Shown piece by piece: positions 12,523-23,090 of a stretch of 64,000 bases of DNA (position 1 is its first letter; the number at the start of each line of letters is the position of its first letter). The notes beneath the pieces were generated by a model. The model ran no database searches. It had not been told where the DNA came from and saw only the letters and a list, made by a program, of their open reading frames with translations. The DNA comes from Triangularia verruculosa (taxonomy: Eukaryota > Ascomycota > Sordariomycetes > Sordariales > Podosporaceae): the NCBI GenBank assembly GCA_033296885.1, contig MU863984.1:57214-121213 (forward strand), in the 5' to 3' direction. The translations under genes were made by a program, and so were the position numbers.

Positions 12523-13109
12523 ATTCCGGCGTTGTATATGTCGATTGGGGTATTTCATATCTTCTATGTATACCTACGCTATCGCTTTCCCTGGTTCAGA
12601 GCATTGCCATGGCGTTGAGGCTAGTCTTGCATGGTTACATCAGTCGTTACAACTGGCGGTTTGGATTATGTATTTCTTCACAGAATGGCTACAGGTATCT
12701 TTTGTTCTTTCCAACCCCTGATCTATGCTTTATGGCTTCAGATGAGTGTTCCATGCAGAATCCAAAGCCCCCGCTGTCCTGTGGTGACATACACCACTGA
12801 TATGACAGTGTTACAACACGTTGGGACGTGTCGGCAGCGCAACACCACACCTCATTCCTTGCGTCCAAATGGATGGACATGTAACCGATAGGAAGAATCT
12901 TGCTGTGGTATTAATCCGTGTGACCCACCCACAGACCAACGGAGATGTTTTTGTGTCGAGCCACAGCCGCCTGACACGGCCAACGGCGTGGGACGAAAGC
13001 TCGGATCTCGTCAAGTGCCGAAGACCGAAGTAGGAGCCGGATATAAGACCGATTCGTTGGCCCTCATGATCAGCTTGCGTACTTCCAACACTCCCAACCC
13101 CACCAAACT
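12523..13109. promoter_or_regulatory. Intergenic region with promoter of the FAD monooxygenase
   Basis: No gene is seen. A TATAAG motif at 13042-13047 lies about 65 bases upstream of the next ATG and is a plausible TATA element. Confidence 0.4.
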
Positions 13110-14320
13110 ATGGCTACTCCTGAAATTGCCATCATTGGCGCGGGACCATGCGGTCTCACACTTGCTCGACTTCTCGAGTGCAAAGGCATCACCGGCTACA
13201 TTTTGTACGAGCGTGATGAAGGCCCGGATGCTAAGCGTGCGGGGGGCAGCCTGGACATTCATCCAGAAACTGGACAGAATGCTCTTCGCCACGCTGGTCT
13301 ATTCGACAAGTTCAAAGAGCACGCGAGATACGCCGACACAGCCTTTGCGCTGGGTGACAAGGATGGCAACAAAGTATTCGAAATGGGGGAGGGCCGTGAT
13401 GCCCCTGAGATTGACCGCGTCGAGCTTCGGAAGATTCTGCTTGACTCTGTGCCAAAGGACAAGATCAAGTGGGGACATGCCTTGAAAGAAGTGTCTCTTG
13501 GCCAAGATCGCAAACCAGTGTTGCACTTTGGCAATGGGATGACACTGTCCGGCATGAGACTTGTGGTAGGGGCTGACGGTGCGTGGAGCAAAGTGCGACC
13601 TGTGGTAAGATGGCATCTTGTCTACCCTAAGCTGAATGGACGCGATTATCGACTAATGCCACCTCCCAGATAACCCCAGCGATGCCACAATTCTCAGGAA
13701 AGACTTACCTCGAAGGTAGAATTCGACGGGACAATCCCTTCTATGACACCATGGCCAAGGAATTTGGCTCTGGCATGTATCTAACCGTCAGTGATGAGAG
13801 GATAAGCATCACGCAAAGGCAAGGTGACGGTTCTTATCGGATTTACTTTGGACTCCAAACACCGGAAGGCTTCTTTCGCACACTGGACCTTCAAAATCTC
13901 GAGGCCGCCCGCAACATGCTACTTTCTTCCGAGTACTACGGTGACTGGGCAGAGCTGTACAAGGACCTCATCCGTCACTCAACCCACTTCTGGGCTTGGT
14001 CGCTGTACACCTTGTCCAAAGAGGACTTGAACTGGGAGTCTGTCTCGGGAGCGACGCTTTGTGGAGACGCCGCGCATGTCACCATTCCAAACGGAGAGGG
14101 CGTTAACACCGCCATGGCGGACGCGTTGGATCTAGCGAATAGCATCGAGAAGCACGGGATCGAGCACCTGGATGATGCGGTCAAGGAGTATGAGGCGAGG
14201 ATGTTCCCCCGGGCCATCGAATCAATTCTTCAGGGGGAAATCATGGCCGACGCCATGTTTGTGAAGGATCCACAAGTTTTCCTTCAGAAATTTGGCCCTG
14301 CAATGGGACTCAGCAATTAA
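13110..14320 (+). CDS. FAD-dependent monooxygenase (TetX/PHBH-like)
   Basis: Two exons (13110-13604, 13670-14320) give 381 aa; the intron is GTAAGA...CCAG. The FAD dinucleotide-binding motif IIGAGPCGLTLARLL is at residues 7-21. DRVELRKILL carries the conserved Arg region that contacts FAD. The second FAD motif CGDAAHVTIPNGEGVNTAM is in the C-terminal third. These are the hallmarks of group A flavoprotein hydroxylases. The enzyme should use NAD(P)H and O2 to hydroxylate or epoxidise an aromatic or polycyclic small molecule; the substrate is unknown. No signal peptide, so cytosolic. It neighbours the Myb regulator and an old yellow enzyme on the same strand. Confidence 0.92.
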
Positions 14321-15010
14321 CTCAAGGGAAAACGATAGGTACCTAGGGTAGCTTCAATGTAGACACATCCTACTCACCTTACCTACTTAGGTAGGTAGGT
14401 ATTCAGCAGTCCTTAGAAATCGTGACCGGGTCTTCGTTCCTCCGGCACATCTGCTGAGATTGTTAATACCCTGTCGCCGCCGTTTCATCGGTCAAGTCCC
14501 GCACCGCCACCCCAAGTGGGCCTTGGTGATCCGGCCCATTCTGATTGCGTCGGAACATGCCGAATCAAATCGAAAAGCCGGCCATGGAGACAGGATCCGG
14601 CGGGGTCTGTACAGTAATGCTGATGGATATCACAGCTCAGCATGCTTCATGTTTACCTCGCAGATATGCTTCGAGGTCAGTTGTCAAGATAGTCGCCAAA
14701 TCTCATCTGATCTCGAAAATGACATCACCAAACCCCGACCGTGGAAAGTCCCGGCGCAGGGGAAGTGCCGGGCCGCTACTCACGCTAGCTTGATGAAGTG
14801 GAGACCATCGTCGTTCTTCTCTTTTTCGAAACCAGGGTTGTGAATCTTGGCTTGGATCGATTTCAAAGCAAAGTGGAGCTATTTCGACGAGTTTCGAATC
14901 AGAGTTTAGGTATATAAACACCATAAAACTATTGGACTTCAAACAGAGGCGGTCTTGAGCTCCAAGTAGAACCAATCACCGCTTCATCAAGACAGATATA
15001 AACCAACACC
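14321..15010. promoter_or_regulatory. Intergenic region with promoter of the old yellow enzyme
   Basis: No gene is seen. A good TATATAAA box lies at 14911-14918, 93-100 bases upstream of the ATG at 15011. TACCTACTTAGGTAGGTAGG-type motifs occur at about 14338-14402. Confidence 0.5.
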
Positions 15011-16343
15011 ATGACGCACCCAGACATTCATGTTGAGGCTGCCCCAGGCCTGTCCTACTTCACCCCCGCACAAAGTCCTGCCGCAGGAACCGCTCAAGAC
15101 CCTCAAACGAGCGGCAAGCCCGTGCCAAAGCTCTTCCGGCCTTTGACCATTCGTGGTGTCACATTCCAAAACCGTCTGGGCGTATGTATCCCTTGCCATC
15201 CCCATCCCGAACTGTCCAGCCAACGAGTCTAACCGGAACCCTTAGCTTGCCCCATTATGTCAATATTCGGCCCAAGATGGACACATGACAGACTACCACA
15301 TCGCTCATCTCGGAGGGATTGCCCAGCGCGGTCCCGGAATGATGATGATTGAGGCCACTTCCGTGTCACCCGAAGGCCGCATCACCCCACAGGACGTTGG
15401 CTTGTGGAAGGACTCTCAGATTGAGCCCATGAAGCGTGTCATCGATTTCGTCCACAGCCAAAGCATCAAGATTGGTGTCCAGATTGCCCACGCTGGCCGC
15501 AAGGCTTCGACCGTCCCCCCATGGTTGATGAACAAGGGCATTGTTGCGACTGCCAAGGTTGGAGGCTGGCCAGACAACGTCATCAGCCCTTCAGACGTTG
15601 CTTTCAGCGATCACTACTGCCAGGCAAAGGCTATGAGCAGGGAGGATATCGAACAGTTCAAGAAGAACTGGATCGCCGCCGTCAAGAGGGCCATGGCCGC
15701 CGGAGCCGATTTTATCGAGATTCACAACGCCCACGGATATTTGCTCAGCTCATTCCTGAGCCCACATGCCAACAGACGGACCGACGAGTACGGCGGCAGC
15801 TTCGAGAACCGGATCAGACTGAGCTTGGAAATTGCCCAGCTCACCAGGGACGCAGTTGGTGAGAACACGCCCGTATTCCTCCGTGTATCCGCCACCGATT
15901 GGGTCGAGAAGACTTTGCCCGAGGAGAGCTGGACTCTTCAGGACACTGTCAAGTTTGCCGAGGCTCTTGCTGCCCAGGGCGCCGTTGATCTGATTGACAT
16001 CTCTTCCGGCGGTGTTCATGCCGCTCAGAAAATCGTGTCAGGTCCTGCGTTCCAGGCTCCCTTCGCTGTGGCTGTCAAGAAGTCCGTTGGCGACAAGCTG
16101 CTCGTGGCTACCGTTGGTTCTATCACCAATGGAAGACAGGCGAACAAGCTTCTCGAGGAGGATGGTCTTGACGTTGCGCTTGTGGGTCGTGGGTTCCAAA
16201 AGGACCCAGGCCTGACATGGACCTTCGCTCAGCATCTCGACACAGAGATTGCTATGGCCGGCCAGATCCGGTGGGGATTCACCAAGCGGGGCGGATCTGC
16301 CTATATTGATCCCTCAGCGTACAAGGAGTGCATTTTTGAATAG
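15011..16343 (+). CDS. NADH:flavin oxidoreductase, class III old yellow enzyme
   Basis: Two exons (15011-15181, 15246-16343) give 422 aa; the intron is GTATGT...TTAG, phase 0. The FMN TIM-barrel family is clear. LAPLCQYSAQDGHMTDYH near residue 58 contains the Cys that tunes FMN in YqjM-type enzymes. IHNAHGYLLSSFLSP carries the His-x-x-His pair that holds the substrate carbonyl. RRTDEYGGS and a late VGRGFQKDPG phosphate-binding segment follow. It should reduce activated C=C bonds of enones using NAD(P)H, as in xenobiotic reduction or ergot/other tailoring steps. The first 40 residues are a family-atypical but in-frame leader without a signal peptide. Confidence 0.94.
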
Positions 16344-17458
16344 AGGCAGTACACACCTAGCTTAGACCAAAACCAAGTTACCTTCGCTTCAAATCTCGGG
16401 ATTCATTGAGTGATCAAGGATGAAACAGGATGCATGGCCAGCATGCAGAATTCATGTGAATTTTCCGGTCATTGATACATCCCACAATATGAGCAGTCAC
16501 TAACCCATACATATACGGCCAATACCCGAAATGACCCCGGGTATATCGACCTACCTAGGTACGTTCCAGGATTAGACACACCTGCAAGCCAAAACTAGGA
16601 TTATAGCAGTCCCAAGACCAGGTCATCTCCTCCCCTTCCACAGAAACCTGTTTGGATAGAGGAAGGCTGAGCACCGCCACGACCTTCATTTTAATTAATG
16701 CGCACGAGTGTGGTTGCTCAACCGCAAGGCACTGAGGCTTTTGCGTGCCCTGGGCAAGGATCACGCCGTAAGCGGGACAACCTCAGCTCCGGCCGCCTGA
16801 ACAATCCCTGAATCTTGCAGGTAGAAGTGTCCAATCCCGACGGGTGGCATGGATTGTTCGCATTCGGAATGGAATAAACATGGCCGCAATACCAGCAGGA
16901 AGGTTTGGAACGGACATAGATCCGTGAACGTGTATCAGGGGGTTTAAAGCTGTTCCTGCTTTTATCTGCGGATGGTGTGGGTGCACATCCAGACTCTCAT
17001 TTCGAGGGAAATCCAATGCTGATTCTGGAAGACATACTGCCAAAATCTGAGGAAGATTTCTTTCCTCATTTCTACATTCACTCCCCTCCATCTTCCAATG
17101 ACCATAGGCGCATAAGCGCCGACAGAAAATAAAAATCGAAAATAAAACGGGCGGTAAGAAATATAGGTACTTCGGTACATCGAGCTCGTATTTTCAGGCT
17201 TTCGGGCGGAATGATCATGAAGCATAACTCTTTGTATATCTGGACATTTACCACTCCGATCTTTAAAGCCGAAATCATAATCATATATGTACCATCGCAA
17301 GGAATGCGTTTTGCTAAGGATTCAGCTAAATGACTACATCATGCTTGGATGTCCGTGCACGTTTGTGCTGGACTTAGCTTATAATTGCGGCACAGCCCAG
17401 GCCCTTACCTTAGGCAAGCTTATCTGTAAAACTGGTGGGCGAAATGGAAGGCGGGTAG
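16344..17458. repeat. Intergenic; right part is a dispersed repeat block
   Basis: No gene is seen in 16344-17190. The stretch from about 17205 to 17450 is repeated in the same orientation at about 63070-63114 plus 63335-63486, with scattered transitions and a roughly 65-base length difference. The 63-kb copy is interrupted by a 220-base element. The original nature of the repeat is unknown. Confidence 0.6.
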
Positions 17459-17702
17459 TGTGAAAACCAGCACTTGCAATTTGATCAGGTTGTATTGTGT
17501 GTATTTCAAGCATGTATTATTACTTCGTCAGAACAAGCCCAAAACCAGTGGAACCGTAACACTGGGAACATTCAGGTACCCCATATTTGCCAAGAACTCC
17601 TAGCCCTGTGGACCACCTCACGTAATCTCCTTGGCCCCAACAGGTGTGGCTGGCCTGGCGCCATGCACTAATGCCTCAGGAATCAAGGCCTTGAACTTAA
17701 CG
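17459..17702 (+). repeat. 244-base LTR-like repeat, copy A
   Basis: Begins TGTGAAAACC and ends near AACTTAACG. An equally long (244-base) inverted copy is at 63506-63749, where the end reads AACTTAACA. TG...CA ends and size fit a solo LTR. Flanks GGTAG and GGAAG match in four of five bases, so a target duplication is possible but not clean. A 65-codon ORF inside is incidental. Confidence 0.6.
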
Positions 17703-18104
17703 GGAAGAGAAATGAGAAATGGAAGGGTGGTTTGTTGCATGCAAAGCCAGCCAAGACCAACCCCGCTCTAGTCTCAGAGGCTCAGACCAGTTCTTGTCGC
17801 TTCGCATGTGTATGTACCTTTTGCTCCACCCCCCCGCCCACACCCCGGAACTCCCCTGACCAACCAATCAAAAGCCCACAAAATACAACAGCGACAACTG
17901 GTCTGAGGCAGTAAGTGGAATTTTGGAAGAAAAATGGCGGGGCCAATGATTTTGCTCTCACATCACCCAAAATGGATTCCAAAATACCATCATCACCTAC
18001 TACTCTCCCTCATATCTCAATTGATACAGACGATGAGACTGTTATTCTTGATTCACATGACAGGATTGGACTGTTAGAGCTTCCTTTGATGGTTGTATAG
18101 TCGA
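17703..18104. other. Accessory intergenic DNA
   Basis: No supported gene. A short plus ORF (17915-18100) has no family features. Confidence 0.4.
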
Positions 18105-18320
18105 TAAATATCGGACGGGTACCTGGAACTCTTGCAATAGTTCGGGTTTGTTCTTCTTCCAATTTGTTTAGAGGGATAATCTGAACTGTAACCTTGCCTT
18201 TAAGGATAGTTGAGACTGTCTGAAAAACGATACTTTTGCCATACCCTGTACGTGCGTACAAGATCGTGCCCCCGAGCCGAAAACAATGCAGGAAATCGCT
18301 TCTACCTGCCCATCGCGCGG
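18105..18320 (-). pseudogene. RecQ-type DEAD helicase fragment
   Basis: On the minus strand GGTILYARTGYGKSIVFQ is a helicase motif I (GxGKS) in the context seen in fungal RecQ-like and DEAD helicases, followed by TVQIIPLNKLEEEQ, which resembles motif Ia. The similarity ends after about 70 residues near 18105, where unrelated sequence joins in frame. There is no start, no motif II and no C-terminal helicase domain, so this is a scrap. Telomere-linked or transposon-borne helicases are possible sources. Confidence 0.6.
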
Positions 18321-19470
18321 TTCAAGTCTATTGCTACCCGCCTGACGTTCGTGATTAAGCAGAAGGTAGGTTACTCCCCGTATAAACAGATTTTGATGTT
18401 CTTGATTTGTGGAATCGCGTAGTTGGTGGTATATAACCTGGATCAGGTCATGGGGGGTGTGGTATCGGTGGCTGTATTTCCATAATCAGGATAACAAGGA
18501 AGCTGCTCTATAAGCTGCAAATAGTCGTCTGAGTTTGGAATTGTGTAGCTCAAGCTTTACTGGAAGTTTGGTGTTATTATCACCTCTTTTGGTTGATATT
18601 AAGGGGGTCATCCTTTGTGCATACGATGGGGGGTATCTTACAAGGACGTTTGGGATTATAAATCAGGTCTTTGGGGGCGATAGAAAAATAAAAGTTATAT
18701 CAAAAGATAGCTGCGATTGAGGTTATCTTTGGCATATACATCAAAATGTGTTAATGTTCAGGTGTGGTGGTTGACTTTGGATTTTAGGTGTTATTTTGGA
18801 TATCGATTGGGCATCACCGCCTTTTTTCTCGAGCTTTTTGTAAAATCCAAACTTAATTCCACACGAGGGCTACAAGAATAAAAATTAGATCAATATATAC
18901 CTGTATGTAAGGGCTTCAATCTGACATAGAATACATACTTTTAACTATCGCTGGCTTTCCTCAATAGACGGAAGTGTGTAAAAAGTAGTCTTCCATTTGT
19001 ATGGGCGAGCGCCTATTTTCTCCCAAAAATCCACATGCTGTCTCAGACCTTTTCTGAGAGATGCATTTCGGGGCCCCACATATACATGTGAGTGGTCGGT
19101 GCGCATGTGGGTCGCGCATCGCGCGACCAGGAACGAAGAAAAGGTCTGAGCTTCTGAGACTACCCCGCTCCTGCTTTCCTAGATAAAGCGTTTGCGCGCT
19201 CAATTCTCTATAATTACTCATTGATACTGTCACGAATGAGAGTATCAAGTAGGTCAAAAGCCAATACCATTTCCAGTCTATCGATGTAATCGTAAGATGA
19301 AGAAGAAAGGAAGAAGTGTGGGCTTGCGGCTCCATCTTCGTGCCGTAAATCCGAGGTCAGAGGCTTGCCCCACCACTCAACCCTAACCCTGCATCCTGTG
19401 TATCCTGTCCTTCACTGCCAAACCGTGACAGATACCTAAAGTAGTGGGCGAAGGCATTCACAACACATCT
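18321..19470. other. Accessory intergenic DNA, no supported gene
   Basis: Composition is AT-rich from about 18400 to 18960. A minus ORF of 124 codons (18961-19335) has a hydrophobic middle but no family features. Confidence 0.4.
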
Positions 19471-19700
19471 TGTTGAAAAGACCAACAGCCACGTATCCAC
19501 AGTATCACAGGTTGAGGCGCTTACAATTGGAGCTTTAGAAGCTTCAGGGCGGGTAATGTGTTGATTCAGCTGCTGATGTTCGATGTTCTGTTCAAAGTCG
19601 GTCGGGCCACGCCCAGACCCTGATAACCCCAATAACCCTGTTCTGCCAATCACATGATACCCCTGACAATTACCGCCCTGACCACCCTGATAATTCAACA
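19471..19700 (-). repeat. 230-base TG...CA element with 5-bp TSD, copy 1
   Basis: Starts TGTTGAA and ends TTCAACA, a short terminal inverted repeat. It is flanked on both sides by CATCT (19466-19470 and 19701-19705), a perfect 5-bp target duplication. An inverted homologous copy of 220 bases is at 63115-63334. TG...CA ends plus 5-bp TSDs fit a solo LTR or a small non-autonomous element. It has no coding capacity. Strand is given relative to copy 2. Confidence 0.8.
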
Positions 19701-19705
19701 CATCT

Positions 19706-20272
19706 TCACACATCTTCTCTTATCTCTTATCTGACCAAGTCCTTCTATAGCTTCTTTCACAATTTATCACCTTTCACCACACTTTCTTATAACCTATTAC
19801 TAGGACCACTGTATCACTCATGTTTACTTATCTCTCTACATCGAACATTCTTAACATGTTTAGTCTTGGCGGATAAATGTGTCAACGACTTTGCTACACA
19901 AACTACTCTCGGTCAAGATTTAGCTGCGCTCATTAGGAGAATCACTTCTTTTCTCTTACCCTTAAAGATATTACTATCGCTGAGAGACAGCTGTTAGATA
20001 TTCTACAGTGGAAGGTTTTAATTGTAGAGAGTGAAATTCAGGCAGAGCTGGGTCGTTTCTTGTATTACGAAGCGCAGTGTTAATAAATAATAGCTTTTTA
20101 TAAGCCACTCCGGCACATATCTGCGCGCCATCACACTCGGGGAAGCCGTCAAAACAGCCAAAAATACGACCGTTCGAAAGCGCTCCAAAGGTTCTACCTA
20201 ACTACATCCACTGCACCCGCGCGCAGTGCGCTGCGCGACTGTAGTCGGCGTGGGGAGTAGGGCAATTCGGAG
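19706..20272. other. Accessory intergenic DNA
   Basis: No gene is seen. It contains the left copy of an 18-base direct repeat (20081-20098) described separately. Confidence 0.4.
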
Positions 20273-20926
20273 ATGATGTCGACGACCTGGGGGAAAAATC
20301 CTGCGGTGGGCCCTGCCCCACCCCCTGGAAGAACTCAGCCAATCAGAGAACCGGACGAAACCGACAGCGACCAAGATATGGGAGACGACGACGACGACGA
20401 CGACGACGATAACTACGGCAGCCCATTTGGAGGGCTCGGGGCAGAGGCCCTAGCAGGGCTTGTAATGGAATGCGTACGACAAGAGGATAGAGACAAGGCA
20501 TACCTGGTGGTAGACGAATTTGTACAGAGGGTCGAAAGGATGAAGAGGGAGATTGTGATATTGGAGAAGAGGATAGAGAAGGAGCGCCGACCTCGAGGAG
20601 ATGGTGTAGGTTTTTCACCCGACTAGGGGACTGGTACGGTTTCCTATACAATAAGATAGAAGTAGGACCGGCACGCCTATCAATGTGATGGCGCGATCAA
20701 TCAAGCCGAGACAAGGCTGCGGTGCGAAAGCATCGTCTATTCCAAAATACTAAGTTGAAGAAGAAGAGAGATCAGCCGAAGCCGAGGAGCAGAAGCAAAG
20801 CCTAACTAGGTGTGCCGAGCGCTGGCTAATCTACATGAAGCCCCTGAATCCTCAGGGCCATGGCCAGTGCCGTGACAATCAAGGGCACATCGGTTGTAGG
20901 AACAAATATAATAAATAATAGCTTTT
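20081..20926. repeat. 18-base direct repeats bounding an 828-base-period segment
   Basis: The same 18 bases, TAATAAATAATAGCTTTT, occur at 20081-20098 and 20909-20926. They bracket the acidic ORF at 20273-20626. The repeat could be a long target duplication, a pair of element ends, or the trace of recombination. Confidence 0.6.
20273..20626 (+). CDS. Acidic small protein, hypothetical
   Basis: Single ORF of 117 aa. The N-terminal third is Pro-rich. A run of nine Asp follows, then GGLGAEALAGLVMECV and a Lys/Arg/Glu-rich helical segment (EFVQRVERMKREIVILEKRI) that looks like a short coiled coil. No family is recognised. It lies between two 18-base direct repeats in a gene-poor stretch. It could be real or a chance ORF; the regular heptad-like C-terminus argues mildly for real. 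Confidence 0.4.
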   Translation: MMSTTWGKNPAVGPAPPPGRTQPIREPDETDSDQDMGDDDDDDDDDNYGSPFGGLGAEALAGLVMECVRQEDRDKAYLVVDEFVQRVERMKREIVILEKRIEKERRPRGDGVGFSPD

Positions 20927-21166
20927 GGCGTTGTTAAATTTAAACGCATATATAAGCTGGAGTAAAGTTGTTTATATTCAATACTTTCTTTAAATTTGCG
21001 GAAAATAAATGTGGAAAGCTGAAATTAATTAGGACATCTTATTTTTAAAATAATTTATCCGCGTAGATATAAAGCCTCCTTCCCACCCCTAATTTTTATT
21101 TCCCTACATCATTACCGCCCTTACTACGTCTATCAACATCCCTGACATCGATATCCTTCCTTTAGT
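20627..21166. other. Accessory intergenic DNA
   Basis: No gene is seen; strongly AT-rich from about 20900, next to the F-box gene. Confidence 0.4.
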
Positions 21167-21784
21167 ATGGTGCACCTTCCGAATGAGCTTTGGAGCAGAG
21201 TTCTCTATTGGCTTTCTCCATTAGATCGCCAAAACTTTAAGTTAGTTTCTAAGTATGCGTCTGGTTTACTCACTTCCTCACAAACTGAAAACTCGTCACT
21301 ATGGGCAAAAATATTCTATAATCGTCGTGCAGTACATGAAGCCGTACAGCGTGGAGTCGACCTAGCACTTATTGGCTGTGTACACAAGATAGGGCACGAG
21401 CGATCCAAAAAGCCATATTTATTTTTGGTAACTACCCCGGTAGACTCCTTATGGCAGGGAACGTACTCCCCTCTTTTGCCGTTCTTACGCAACAAAGATA
21501 AAATGGAGAGAGACGAGCGAACCGGAGCGTGCACAATCGATTACCCCGAGTTTACACTGAATATTGGCGGGATATATAACCATGGGAGGCACATCCCACT
21601 CCCGGCGGCATATTTATCACAGTTTTCGCATAAGAATACTCGTATATTATATTATAGCGGAGACCGCCCTCTGCAGGTTCCCATTGAGCGGTATAACAAT
21701 TCCTATGGCTATGGTCAGGAGATATTTATCGAGTTGAAAGATGGGGAGAGAATTCACCTACGATGCCCAACACCATTAAGTTAG
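21167..21784 (+). CDS. F-box-like protein
   Basis: Uninterrupted ORF of 205 aa. Residues 3-40 (LPNELWSRVLYWLSPLDR, then QNFKLVSKYA) match an F-box, the Skp1-binding segment of SCF ubiquitin ligase adaptors. The rest has no recognised substrate-binding repeats; it is rich in Tyr and contains SLWAKIFYNRRAV just after the F-box, as in many small fungal F-box proteins. It has no in-frame RIP stops although neighbouring DNA is AT-rich and full of relics. The target is unknown. Confidence 0.7.
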   Translation: MVHLPNELWSRVLYWLSPLDRQNFKLVSKYASGLLTSSQTENSSLWAKIFYNRRAVHEAVQRGVDLALIGCVHKIGHERSKKPYLFLVTTPVDSLWQGTYSPLLPFLRNKDKMERDERTGACTIDYPEFTLNIGGIYNHGRHIPLPAAYLSQFSHKNTRILYYSGDRPLQVPIERYNNSYGYGQEIFIELKDGERIHLRCPTPLS

Positions 21785-22168
21785 AGATATCCTCCTGCGG
21801 GGCAGAGACAACGAGGTGGACAGCATAGGTACACAATAAGGGCAGAAATAGCAGCGGTGGAATATGCAGTGTGAATTTTAGAAGCGGGCCTTGGGATCTG
21901 GGTATTACCTGTTGTACGCAGCATGGAAGATTCCTTTATTTTCGATATATCAAATTACTATATCTCCACAACATATAATGTTAATACCCATACTTTTGCG
22001 CGCTTTGTATCATTAAAATATGAAAAACCAAAGCTAACAATTGTAAGAGAATATAACGCCAATCTTCCAATAATAAGTAACGTGTGTGACAAGCGAGCGA
22101 CCAGAACAAGCGAGCGACCACTTTTCCACCACCCCACCACATCTACCCTCAATTACACAACCACAACA
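21785..22168. other. Accessory intergenic DNA
   Basis: AT-rich; no supported gene. A CAAGCGAGCGACCA-type motif occurs twice near 22089-22125. Confidence 0.4.
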
Positions 22169-23090
22169 CTAGGAAACTATAATAACTGAATCATAAATAG
22201 ATGAGTTAGGTGATTCTGTAGCCTCTTTGCATGTGCGTGCATTATGTCCAGGCTTACCGCACCACAGCAGCGAATCTCCGTTCGAGATCACCTTGCACCA
22301 CCACCATTTCGTGTTTTTTAGGCTACCTGCTCCCACAGCCTTCTGATCCAGTAAATCCTGCGCCTCTTGTAGCGACCCTCCAAACCGCACACGTGTTTTC
22401 TTTTAGCCCCCCGTCTCTTACTAAGCCCCTCATTGGCCTTACGTAGCGAAGAGACCTCTGCACAGAGAAGAGCCACCACATGCATTATTGTCATTGCTCC
22501 TTTAGTACATTGGCCCACAGCGGTTAGCATGGAAATTCGAGTTTTACTACGCTCTGACTGTGAGATTGCTTCTCGAGGGTTGTGTGGTGTTTGGGAGACC
22601 TAAGGTAGTGCTGTGCCTGGCCTTGAGCTTGGGGGTGTTGGAGTCCGAATGCGTACATCCAGCTTAGATATCACCCTCTCTGGGTCATATGGTACAAGGC
22701 CGGCTCCGGCAAACCCCCCCTGGGTGTTCTTTTCTGTAATTGAAGCAAAAAATGCTTCTCCAACCTGCTGATGTGTGTGATTTTCGTCTGCATCAATTGC
22801 TCAATCTGGCGGCTGTATGCCTTCTTCAATGGTGCAAAACAACCAACATATGGCTGAAGCAGGTGCGAGGAGTGCGGCGGTATACAAAGTGTACTAGTGT
22901 TGTGTTCCTGGCAGTAGGTCTCGAATTCTTCTGAGTGGTGGCTATCATGGCCGTCCAGAATCAACAGCCGGTATGCGCCTTTCGTCTGAGATGCTGTGTG
23001 AAAATCGAAGTGCCGAATCCAATCCATGCCTTTCTCATTGGTAGTCCAGCCATTGTCGGTTGTTGCTATATGCCAGTACCACTATGTAGG
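22169..23090 (-). pseudogene. pogo/Fot1-type DDE transposase relic
   Basis: On the minus strand fragments in more than one frame read TTDNGWTTNEKGMDWIRHF, then LLILDGHDSHHSEEF, STLCIPPHSSHLLQP and VGCFAPLKKAY: the core of the DDE_1 transposase domain. Downstream frames give ERVISKLDVRIRTP and LLWCGKPGHNARTCKEA, the C-terminal zinc-knuckle tail common in fungal pogo-like elements. The third catalytic site, usually QPLDVGCF, reads QPYVGCF, so its Asp is deleted. Frameshifts separate the parts. It cannot make active transposase. No terminal repeats were located. Confidence 0.85.

Noticed and set aside
15750..16235. Minus-strand ORFs over the old yellow enzyme
   Set aside because: Antisense to a strongly supported gene; no motifs.
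17474..17671. 65-codon ORF repeated at 63537-63767
   Set aside because: Apparent protein conservation just reflects the shared 244-base non-coding repeat.
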